A stretch of DNA of 64,000 nt, taken from Brevundimonas albigilva. Its GTDB lineage: Bacteria; Pseudomonadota; Alphaproteobacteria; Caulobacterales; Caulobacteraceae. The position numbers and the translations under genes were made by a program. Of this stretch, positions 57,511 through 64,000 are shown in pieces. The notes under the pieces were generated by a model. That model saw only the letters and a list, made by a program, of their open reading frames with translations, ran no database searches and was not told the origin of the DNA. The first letter of the stretch is position 1; each line of letters opens with the position of its first letter. The DNA lies in the NCBI RefSeq assembly GCF_023503965.1, contig NZ_CP097298.1, forward strand, positions 2,807,001 through 2,871,000, given 5' to 3'.

Positions 57511-58869
57511 GCGCGCGCGTCCTGGTCGTGGACGACGTCGAGGCCAACGTCCGTCTGCTCGAAGCCAAACTGACGATAGAGTATTTCGACGTCCTGACGT
57601 GCCAGGACGGTCAGACCGCCCTGACACTGGCGGCCGAGAGCCAGCCGGACCTGATCCTGCTGGACGTGATGATGCCGGGCATGGACGGGTTCGAGACCTG
57701 CCGCCGCCTGAAGGCCCAGGCCGAGACGCGCCACATCCCTGTGGTCCTGGTCACGGCCCTGGACGGCCGCGAGGACCGCATCCGGGGGCTGGAGGCGGGC
57801 GCCGATGACTTCCTGACCAAGCCGATCGACGACGTGATCCTGTTCGCCCGCGTGCGGTCGCTGACCCGTCTGAAGCAGGTCATGGACGAACTGCGCGAGC
57901 GCGAGGAAAGCAGCCGGCGCATGGGCGTCGGCGGCGACGGCGCGCGGCGTCTGCGCGCCGAGGGCGGGCGGGTGTTGATCGTCGACGACAACGAACGTCA
58001 GGCGGCGGTGATCGCCGAGGCCTTGGCGCGCGAACACCGCGTCACGGTCGAGACCGACCCGGACAAGGCCCTGGCGGCGATCAAGGGGCCGCTGGACCTG
58101 ATCATCGTCAATGTGGCGGCGGAAGCGTTCGACGGACTGCGGGTCGTGGCCCTGTCCAAGTCCGGCGACGCGCGGCGCGCGCCGATCCTGGCGGTGGTCG
58201 AGCCCACGGAGCGGGCGCGGATGGTCAAGGCGCTGGAACTGGGCGCGACCGACATCCTGCCGCGTCCGATCGACGTCGAGGAACTGTCGGCGCGGGCCCG
58301 CACGCAGATCCGGCGCAAGCGCTACAGCGACTTCCTGCGCGAGAAGCTGGACAACAGCCTGGAGATGGCCGTCACCGACGCCCTGACCGGCCTGCACAAT
58401 CGCCGCTACATGGCCGGTCAGCTTCAGGCGCTGGTCAATCGCGCTGTGCATGGCGGCAGTTCTGTCGCGGTGCTGCTGATGGACATCGACCACTTCAAGT
58501 CGGTGAACGACAGCTTCGGCCACGACGCGGGAGACGAGGTGCTGACCGAATTCGCGGTGCGCCTGGCCACCAACGTCCGCGCCGTCGACCTGCCGTGCCG
58601 CATGGGCGGCGAGGAATTCGTGGTGGTCATGCCGGGCGCCGCGCTGGAGGACGCCCAGCGTGTGGCCGAGCGCATACGCCGCGACGTGGCCGCGGCGCCG
58701 TTCCGCATCATGGGCGGACGCGAAAGCCTGTCGATCACCATCTCGATCGCGCGTCGCCGCCACCACCGGCGAGGGCGATACGCCCCATCTGCTGCTGAAG
58801 CGGGCGGACGAGGGCGTCTATGAGGCCAAGGCCGGCGGCCGCAACAAGGTCATCGCCAAGGCGGCCTGA
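57507..58869 (+). CDS. pleD: diguanylate cyclase response regulator PleD, frame broken
   Basis: Makes c-di-GMP at the stalked pole during the swarmer-to-stalked transition. Domains: REC1 (1-120, phospho-Asp53 in [13 protein letters not shown]), degenerate REC2 (about 155-275), and GGDEF (about 290-453) with MGGEEFVVV and an RxxD inhibitory site (RAVD) a few residues before. One base is extra at about 58750; removing it changes SIARRRHHR into [31 protein letters not shown], giving 453 residues. Coupled to divK. Confidence 0.95.
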
Positions 58870-58939
58870 TACCGACGTTTTGCGTCTTGATCTGGTCTGC
58901 GGGCGCGAGCAGTCTGTCTCCGACGCTCGGAGCTATGCG

Positions 58940-59335
58940 ATGTATGTCCCAGAAGGGTTCGCGGTCGTAACGCCCTACATCTTCGTGGAGAAGGCCGAAG
59001 ACTATGTGCGTTTTCTCGAATCCGCGTTCGGCGCGCACGAAACGGGCCGCAGCGTCGGCAAGGACGGGCGGATCGCCAATAGCCAGCTTCGGTTCGGCTC
59101 GGCGACCATCATGATCAGCGAAGCCTCGGCCCAGTTTCCGGCCAGTCGCGCCGCGCTTTATCTTCTTTATGTCGCCGATGCTGACGCCGCCGTTCAGGCC
59201 GCGGAGCGCGCCGGCGCCGAACGGATCATGGACGTCGCGGATATGCCTTATGGAGATCGGCAGGGCGGGGTTCGCGACACTGCGGGCAACATCTGGTGGG
59301 TGTCGCAGCGCCTGATCCCGGAGCCGTATTTCTAG
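58940..59335 (+). CDS. VOC (glyoxalase/bleomycin resistance) family protein
   Basis: A 131-residue protein with the paired beta-alpha-beta3 fold: VTPYIFVEKAEDYVRFLESAFGA, IMISEAS, LYLLYVADADAAVQAAERAGA and GDRQGGVRDTAGNIWWVSQR. Similar to the PhnB-type subset; enzymatic activity is not assured. ATG 58940. It ends 36 bases before a bidirectional terminator. Confidence 0.85.
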   Translation: MYVPEGFAVVTPYIFVEKAEDYVRFLESAFGAHETGRSVGKDGRIANSQLRFGSATIMISEASAQFPASRAALYLLYVADADAAVQAAERAGAERIMDVADMPYGDRQGGVRDTAGNIWWVSQRLIPEPYF

Positions 59336-59370
59336 CCGTAATTCTAGAAGCGGCCTCCCGCGCAACGAAA

Positions 59371-59398
59371 AACGCCCGGCTGCGGACAGCCGGGCGTT
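59371..59398. terminator. bidirectional intrinsic terminator between VOC gene and rpmG
   Basis: AACGCCCGGCTG (59371-59382) and CAGCCGGGCGTT (59387-59398) form a perfect 12-base-pair stem with a CGGA loop. On the minus strand it is followed by five T's; on the plus strand the tail is only TTTCC. It should end rpmG strongly and the VOC gene less so. Confidence 0.88.
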
Positions 59399-59422
59399 TC
59401 CATTTCTCAGCCGATCAAGTGG

Positions 59423-59590
59423 TTACTTGATCTTGCCTTCCTTGAATTCGACGTGCTTGCGCGCGACCGGGTCGTACTTCTTGACGACCATCTTCTCGGT
59501 CATGGTGCGGGCGTTCTTCTTGGTGACGTAGAAGAAGCCGGTGTCGGCCGTGGAGTTCAGGCGGATCTTGATGGAAGCCGGTTTGGCCAT
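59423..59590 (-). CDS. rpmG: 50S ribosomal protein L33
   Basis: A 55-residue ribosomal protein: [40 protein letters not shown] and [15 protein letters not shown] match L33. No zinc-binding Cys pairs are present, so this is the zinc-independent form. It starts at ATG 59590 with TAA at 59423-59425 and lies in a frame that differs from the longer overlapping open frame at 59415-59642. Confidence 0.96.
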   Translation of the reverse strand: MAKPASIKIRLNSTADTGFFYVTKKNARTMTEKMVVKKYDPVARKHVEFKEGKIK

Positions 59591-59637
59591 CGGAATTACC
59601 TCTGCGACGGCGAAAGCCGCTAAAATAAGAGGCGCGG

Positions 59638-59665
59638 AACATACTCAGGCGCGCTCCAAAGTCAA
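59638..59665 (-). promoter_or_regulatory. sigma-70 promoter for rpmG
   Basis: On the minus strand TTGACT (59665-59660) and TATGTT (59643-59638) are 16 bases apart and end 47 bases before the rpmG ATG. Good agreement with the consensus for a high-GC genome. Confidence 0.55.
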
Positions 59666-59716
59666 CGGGCGCGATGCCGCGTTGTGGCGCGGTTTTGCGG
59701 CGTTAGGTTCACGGGC

Positions 59717-60283
59717 ATGAAAATCCTGTCCCTGGCGGCGTCGGCCGCCGTCCTGACCGCCGCTGCGGCGGGCGCCGCCCAGGCCCAGACGCCCGCTGCG
59801 CAAGACGCCTTCATGGGCCGTCTGAACGCCCTGTGCGGCCAGCGCTTCGAGGGGCGGGTCGTGACCACCGATCCCGCCGACGCCGGCTTCGCCAACCAGC
59901 GCCTGCTGATGCAGGTGCGCGACTGTTCGGCGCAAGAGGTGCGCATTCCCTTCTGGGTGGGCCCGGATCGGTCGCGGACCTGGGTGGTGACGCGCACGCA
60001 AACAGGCCTGCGGCTGAAGCATGATCACCGCCACGACGACGGCTCGCCTCACGTCCTTCACTGGTACGGCGGCGACACGGCCAGCGCGGGAACGGCCGAG
60101 CGGCAGGAATTCCCGGTCGACGCCGAATCGATCGCCCTGTTCAACGCCAACGACGCCTCGGTGTCGACGACGAATGTCTGGGCGATGGAGGTCCGTCCCG
60201 GCCAGACGTTCGCCTATGAACTGCGCCGCGCGAACCGGCGTTTCCGCGTCGAGTTCGACCTGACGAAGCCGGTCGCCGACTAG
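59717..60283 (+). CDS. exported protein of unknown function
   Basis: A 188-residue protein with a signal peptide (MKILSLAASAAVLTAAAAGAAQAQ), then a beta-rich domain with two Cys (NALCGQRFEG, VRDCSAQEV, probably disulphide bonded) and HDHRHDDGSPHVLHWYGG, a His/Asp-rich stretch that could bind a metal. I do not recognise the family. It shares its upstream region with the rpmG promoter. Confidence 0.7.
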   Translation: MKILSLAASAAVLTAAAAGAAQAQTPAAQDAFMGRLNALCGQRFEGRVVTTDPADAGFANQRLLMQVRDCSAQEVRIPFWVGPDRSRTWVVTRTQTGLRLKHDHRHDDGSPHVLHWYGGDTASAGTAERQEFPVDAESIALFNANDASVSTTNVWAMEVRPGQTFAYELRRANRRFRVEFDLTKPVAD

Positions 60284-60287
60284 GGCC

Positions 60288-60995
60288 TCAGTCCCTGTGC
60301 TCCACGACGTGACGTCCGCGCACCATGCGGACGAAGGGCAGGGGACGGTCGGGATGATCCAGCCGCTCGGCCAGTTCACCCAGCACGAAACGGGTGATGG
60401 CCGGCAAGTCCAAGGCACGGGCCTGGTCCAGCGGCAGCCAGGCGATCTCGTCCAGTTCGCCGGACCCTGCGGTCGGCTCCGGCGACAGCAGGGCCTCGGC
60501 CGGCGCCATGAAGAAGCGGGCGTCGAAGCGGCGGCTGCGGCCCGGCGGCGTGATGGCGCGGGCGACATAGGACAGCACCGACAGATCGGGCAGGGCGCCG
60601 GCCTGTCGATACTCGCGCCACGGTCCGGCGACCGACGCGGCGGGCGCGGCGCGGCCGAGAACCAGCCCGGTCTCCTCGAAGGTCTCGCGCACGGCGGTCA
60701 GGGCCAGGGCGCGGGCGCGTCGGGCGGGCAGTTCCCCCTCCAGGCGGCGCGCGACGCCAGGGGCCAGGTCGCCGGCGCTGGCGGCGGTGAAGTCGCTTCG
60801 GTCGATCCGCCCGCCCGGAAACACCCATTTCGACGCCATGAAGACATGACCCGGCGCGCGCCGCCCCATCAGCACCTCGGGCCGTGATCCTCCTCGCGTC
60901 AGAATAAGCGTGGCGGCGTCCCTGGGCCGCTGGGTGCCGCCGACACGCGGGGCGTCGGTCAGATCCTGCGCGGCGTCGAAGGGCTGCTCCCTCAT
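60288..60995 (-). CDS. Nudix hydrolase
   Basis: A Nudix pyrophosphatase of about 235 residues. The Nudix box is interrupted: FPGGRIDRSDF begins it and, after an insert of about 30 residues, ALTAVRETFEETGLVLG gives RE-x-x-E-E-x-G. This split arrangement is typical of the NUDT7/8/19-like (CoA diphosphatase) group. ATG 60995 (MREQPFD) is preferred; ATG 61004 lies deep in the inverted repeat that flanks the gene. Substrate not predictable. Confidence 0.85.
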   Translation of the reverse strand: MREQPFDAAQDLTDAPRVGGTQRPRDAATLILTRGGSRPEVLMGRRAPGHVFMASKWVFPGGRIDRSDFTAASAGDLAPGVARRLEGELPARRARALALTAVRETFEETGLVLGRAAPAASVAGPWREYRQAGALPDLSVLSYVARAITPPGRSRRFDARFFMAPAEALLSPEPTAGSGELDEIAWLPLDQARALDLPAITRFVLGELAERLDHPDRPLPFVRMVRGRHVVEHRD

Positions 60996-60996
60996 C

Positions 60997-61125
60997 CCGC
61001 TCATCCCGGCGAAAGCCGGGACCCAGTGCTTTCGTTCGCACTGGCGACTGGGATCAAGGCTCGCAAATCAGCTCGAACGCCTATCGCCCAAAGAACTGGG
61101 TCCCGGCTTTCGCCGGGATGAGCGG
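60997..61125. repeat. perfect 31-bp inverted repeat (REP/BIME-like)
   Basis: Two arms of 31 bases, 60997-61027 and 61095-61125, are exact reverse complements and enclose 67 bases. Each arm contains an inner palindrome CCCGGCGAAAGCCGGG (or CCCGGCTTTCGCCGGG), so each can also fold alone. The core is typical of dispersed REP-like repeats in alphaproteobacterial genomes. It lies between the Nudix and rnr genes, only ten bases from the rnr stop, and may protect mRNA ends or stop transcription. Confidence 0.85.
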
Positions 61126-61134
61126 ATGTTTGAG

Positions 61135-63465
61135 TCACTTCCGCCTGCCCTTCCTGACGCCCTTCAGGCCGCCGGAGGGCTTGGAGCCGTTGCGGGACTT
61201 GGGACCGCCGGGCCGTTTCTGGCCGCGCTTCACCGGTCCGTCGCCGCCTCGGCCGCGCATCCCCAGGCGAGGGGCGGGGGCGTTGGGATCGCGCGGCTCG
61301 GGGTCGCTGAGCATCTCGAACACCAGGCCGCCGGTGACGGGCGTGGCCTCCATCAGCTTGACCTCGACCCGGCGGCCCAGGGTGAACCGCTGGCCCGTGC
61401 GTTCGCCCACCAGGGCGTGGGCGCGGTCGTCGTGGGTGAAATACTCCCCGCCCAGGGTCGAGACCGGGACCAGGCCGTCGGCCCCCGTCTCGTCCAGCCG
61501 CACGAACAGGCCAAAGCGCGTCACGCCGGTGATGCGGCCGGTGAAGGTCGCGCCGACGCGGTCCTCCAGGAAGGCGGCGATGTAGCGGTCCATCGCGTCG
61601 CGCTCGGCGGCCATGGAGCGACGCTCGGTGGCGGTCACCTGTTCGGCGATGGCGGGCAGTTCGGCGATCTCGCGGTCCGTCAGCCCGTCCTTGCCCAGCC
61701 CCAGCGCCCGGATCAGGCCCCGGTGCACGATCAGGTCGGAATAGCGCCGGATCGGCGAGGTGAAGTGGGCGTAGCGGTCCAGGTTCAGGCCGAAGTGGCC
61801 CACGTTCTCGGTCGAATAGATGGCCTGCATCTGGGTGCGCAGGACGACCTCGTTGACCACCTCGGCGTGCTCGCCGTCGCGGGTCTCGTCCAGCAGCTTG
61901 TTGAACCGCTTGGTCGTGCCCGGCTCGCCCTTGTTCCAGGGCTTGCCTATGGTCGACAGGAAGTCGGCCAGGTTGAAGATCTTCTCCTGGCTGGGCGCGT
62001 CATGGATCCGGTAGATCGGCGGCGTCTTCTTCTGCTCCAGCGTCTCGGCGGCGCAGACGTTGGCCTGGATCATCATCTCCTCGATCAGCCGGTGCGCCTC
62101 CAGCGAGGTGCGCTTTTCGATGGAGGCGATGCCGCCGTCCGGCGTCATGCGGATGCGGCGCTCGGCCGATTCGATCTGCAGCGGGCTGCGCTTCAGCCGG
62201 CCCTTCAGCATCGTGTGGTAGGCGTTCCACAGCGGGTAAAGGATCGCTTGCATGATCGGGCCGGTCACGTCATCCGGCCCATCCCCCTTTTCCGGCCCGT
62301 CGATGGCGGCCTGCGCCTGCTCGTAGCTGAGCTTGGCGTGCGACCGCATCAGGCCGCGCACGAACCTGTGGCCGGTCTTTCGGCCGTCCTTGTCGAACAC
62401 CATCCGCACGGCCATGCAGGCGCGATTCTCGCCCTCTTTCAGGCTGCACAGGCCGTTCGACAGCACCTCGGGCAGCATCGGTTCGACGCGGTCGGGGAAG
62501 TAGGTGGAGTTACCTTTCTCGCGCGCCTCGCGGTCCAGCGCCGTGCCGGGGCGCACATAGGCGGCGACGTCGGCGATGGCGACCCAGACGATCCAGCCGC
62601 CGGGGTTCTTCGGGTCCTCGTCGCGCTGGGCGAAGACGGCGTCGTCGTGGTCGCGCGCATCGGCGGGGTCGATGGTGATGAAGGGGATTTCGCGCAGGTC
62701 CTCGCGGCCCTTCAGGGTCGGCAGGGCCTGATCCTCGGCCTCGCGCTCGACGGCCTCGGAAAAGCCGGTCGGCACCCCGTGGGCGTGGATGGCGATCAGG
62801 GAGGCGGCGCGGGGATCGTCCTCCTTGCCGATATGCTCCAGGATCTTGCCGCGCTTGGGGCCATAGCGATGCTCGCCCTTCTCGATGGCGGCCAGCACCA
62901 GGTCGCCGTCGCGCAGGTCGCCGGACTGGGCCTGGGGCACCAGCAGCACGTCCTTGGAGCGACGGTCGACCGGCTCCACGCGGGTCTCGCGCGCCGATTT
63001 GCGGATCACGCCCAGGACGCGATTGGTCCCGGCGTCCAGCTTCTTGATGAGCCGCGCCTCCCACTGGTCGTCGGAACGGAAGAACTTGACCAGCAGCCGG
63101 TCGCCCAGGCCGGGGGCCGGGCCAGGCTTGCCCTTGTCCGGCATCAGCAGGGCCCGCGGGGCGTCAGGGCTGGCCTCGACCAGGCGGACATACAGTTCGC
63201 CGTCGCCGTCGCGTTCGATCACGTCGGCCACGCCGACGGGGGGCAGGGCGCCGGCCTCGGAAAAGCCCTTGCGGCCGCGTTTGCCCAGCCGGCCTTCGGC
63301 CTCGAGCTCGCGGATCATTTCGCGCAAGGCGCGGCGGTCGCCGCCCTTCAGGCCGAAGTGGCGGGCGATGTCGGTCTTCTCGGCCGAACCGGTCTCGCGC
63401 AGATAGGCGAGCAGCGTGTCTTTGTCGGGGAGACCGGCGGGCGGCCTCTTGGATGATTTTGTCAT
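61135..63465 (-). CDS. rnr: ribonuclease R
   Basis: A 3'-5' exoribonuclease (776 residues) that degrades structured RNA. Domains: N-terminal helix-turn-helix-like region (residues 15-60), cold-shock domains, the RNB catalytic domain with ITIDPADARDHDDAVFA (Asp residues that hold Mg) and HFTSPIRRYSDLIVHRGL, and an S1 domain (ATFTGRITGVTRFGLFVRL). The C-terminus is Lys/Arg/Gly-rich. No frame error despite its length. ATG 63465. Confidence 0.96.
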   Translation of the reverse strand: MTKSSKRPPAGLPDKDTLLAYLRETGSAEKTDIARHFGLKGGDRRALREMIRELEAEGRLGKRGRKGFSEAGALPPVGVADVIERDGDGELYVRLVEASPDAPRALLMPDKGKPGPAPGLGDRLLVKFFRSDDQWEARLIKKLDAGTNRVLGVIRKSARETRVEPVDRRSKDVLLVPQAQSGDLRDGDLVLAAIEKGEHRYGPKRGKILEHIGKEDDPRAASLIAIHAHGVPTGFSEAVEREAEDQALPTLKGREDLREIPFITIDPADARDHDDAVFAQRDEDPKNPGGWIVWVAIADVAAYVRPGTALDREAREKGNSTYFPDRVEPMLPEVLSNGLCSLKEGENRACMAVRMVFDKDGRKTGHRFVRGLMRSHAKLSYEQAQAAIDGPEKGDGPDDVTGPIMQAILYPLWNAYHTMLKGRLKRSPLQIESAERRIRMTPDGGIASIEKRTSLEAHRLIEEMMIQANVCAAETLEQKKTPPIYRIHDAPSQEKIFNLADFLSTIGKPWNKGEPGTTKRFNKLLDETRDGEHAEVVNEVVLRTQMQAIYSTENVGHFGLNLDRYAHFTSPIRRYSDLIVHRGLIRALGLGKDGLTDREIAELPAIAEQVTATERRSMAAERDAMDRYIAAFLEDRVGATFTGRITGVTRFGLFVRLDETGADGLVPVSTLGGEYFTHDDRAHALVGERTGQRFTLGRRVEVKLMEATPVTGGLVFEMLSDPEPRDPNAPAPRLGMRGRGGDGPVKRGQKRPGGPKSRNGSKPSGGLKGVRKGRRK

Positions 63466-63568
63466 TGCGTCTTTCGTAGCGCGGAACCGCGCCCTTGGGT
63501 CAAATCTTGCGCAGGTTGACCATATGAATGCGAGGCCTCAGCTTCCGCCGGCCTCAATGGAGTCTCCG

Positions 63569-64000
63569 ATGTCCCTCAACGCCCCCGCCCTGAGCGCGAT
63601 CGTCTCGTCGCCGCTCGATCTGATCGGCAAGACGCCGATGGTGGAGGTGACGCGGATCGACACCGGGCCGTGCCGGCTGCTGCTGAAGCTGGAGTCTCAG
63701 AATCCCGGCGGGTCGATCAAGGATCGGATCGCGGTGGAGATGCTGGACGCGGCCGAGCGGGAGGGCTTCCTCAAGCCCGGCGGGACCATCGTGGAGGCCA
63801 CCGCCGGCAACACCGGTCTTGCCCTGACCCTGGTGGGCCGGGCGCGTGGATATAAGGTGCTTCTGGTCATCCCGGACAAGATGTCGAAGGAAAAAATCCA
63901 GCATCTCAGGGCGATGGGGGCGGATGTGCGCCTGACGCGCTCGGACGTGCCGCACGGGCACCCGGAATACTACACCGACATGGCCGAGCGGCTGGCGCAG
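63569..64000 (+). CDS. cysK: cysteine synthase (5' part)
   Basis: The N-terminal 144 residues of a PLP-dependent cysteine synthase/cystathionine beta-synthase family enzyme. LIGKTPMVEV, KLESQNPGGSIKDRIAVEML (PLP Lys in SIKDR) and VEATAGNTGLALTLVGRARGY (the Thr/Ser-Gly-Asn-Thr loop) are intact. O-acetylserine is the usual substrate; the CBS type cannot be excluded because the C-terminus lies beyond the window. ATG 63569 has GGAG six bases upstream; ATG 63557 is in frame and four codons earlier. Confidence 0.9.
   Translation, partial: MSLNAPALSAIVSSPLDLIGKTPMVEVTRIDTGPCRLLLKLESQNPGGSIKDRIAVEMLDAAEREGFLKPGGTIVEATAGNTGLALTLVGRARGYKVLLVIPDKMSKEKIQHLRAMGADVRLTRSDVPHGHPEYYTDMAERLAQ

Noticed and set aside
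59415..59642. 75-residue minus-strand frame over rpmG
   Set aside because: The other frame encodes ribosomal protein L33 without interruption (59423-59590).

Overview
The window is a GC-rich, gene-dense stretch (small gaps, many 4-base ATGA/GTGA overlaps) of an alphaproteobacterial chromosome, most probably of the order Caulobacterales and close to Brevundimonas. The evidence is a divK-pleD cell-cycle pair, a fliX/flgI divergent flagellar pair with a sigma-54 promoter, CtrA-like TTAA motifs, an alphaproteobacterial LexA box (GAAC-N7-GAAC) before uvrA, a one-cysteine DksA, and a TonB receptor/'tryptophan halogenase'/LacI/GH3 sugar locus of the kind typical of this order.

Layout. 1-9.4 kb: end of a lipid A-type acyltransferase, two paralogous receiver proteins, a CPA2 antiporter, MscS channel, aldolase, Atm1-type ABC exporter, accA and a HicB/HicA-like toxin-antitoxin pair. 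9.4-23.3 kb: housekeeping genes (xerD, aroK-aroB, tadA, an RluB-type pseudouridine synthase, rsmD, an ECF-like sigma factor with a membrane partner, mutL, a low-molecular-weight phosphatase, polyprenyl diphosphate synthase, trmFO). 23.3-27 kb: three tandem related polytopic membrane proteins followed by a CPBP protease. 27-34.5 kb: uvrA under an SOS box, a truncated globin, an ABC-F protein behind a small overlapping ORF, and an EAL phosphodiesterase. 34.6-37.1 kb: flagellar genes (FlgN-like, FlgJ-type rod-binding protein, flgI, divergent fliX). 37-41.5 kb: dksA, gltX, a LOG-family enzyme and small exported proteins. 41.5-51.5 kb: an accessory carbohydrate locus read as one block on the minus strand (GH3 glucosidase, TonB receptor, two flavin halogenase-like proteins, LacI regulator) with a LacI-type operator-like palindrome upstream and a hairpin inside. 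51.5-64 kb: tRNA-Ser(UGA), rlpA, tmk-holB-tatD-MBL operon, dinB, divK-pleD, a VOC protein, rpmG, a Nudix hydrolase, rnr and the start of a cysteine synthase.

The most important caution is that about two dozen single-base indels break at least 21 genes, including essential ones (accA, aroK, polyprenyl diphosphate synthase). Most are missing bases in G/C runs, and each can be repaired by one base (two need two). This pattern fits sequencing or assembly error better than true pseudogenes, so the broken genes are described here as genes with the repair site given.

The best candidates for follow-up are the GH3/TonB/double-halogenase locus with its operator and internal hairpin, the triple membrane-protein/CPBP cassette, the two receiver proteins with a shared tail, a perfect 18-bp palindrome before dksA, and a hairpin ending three bases before the gltX start codon.
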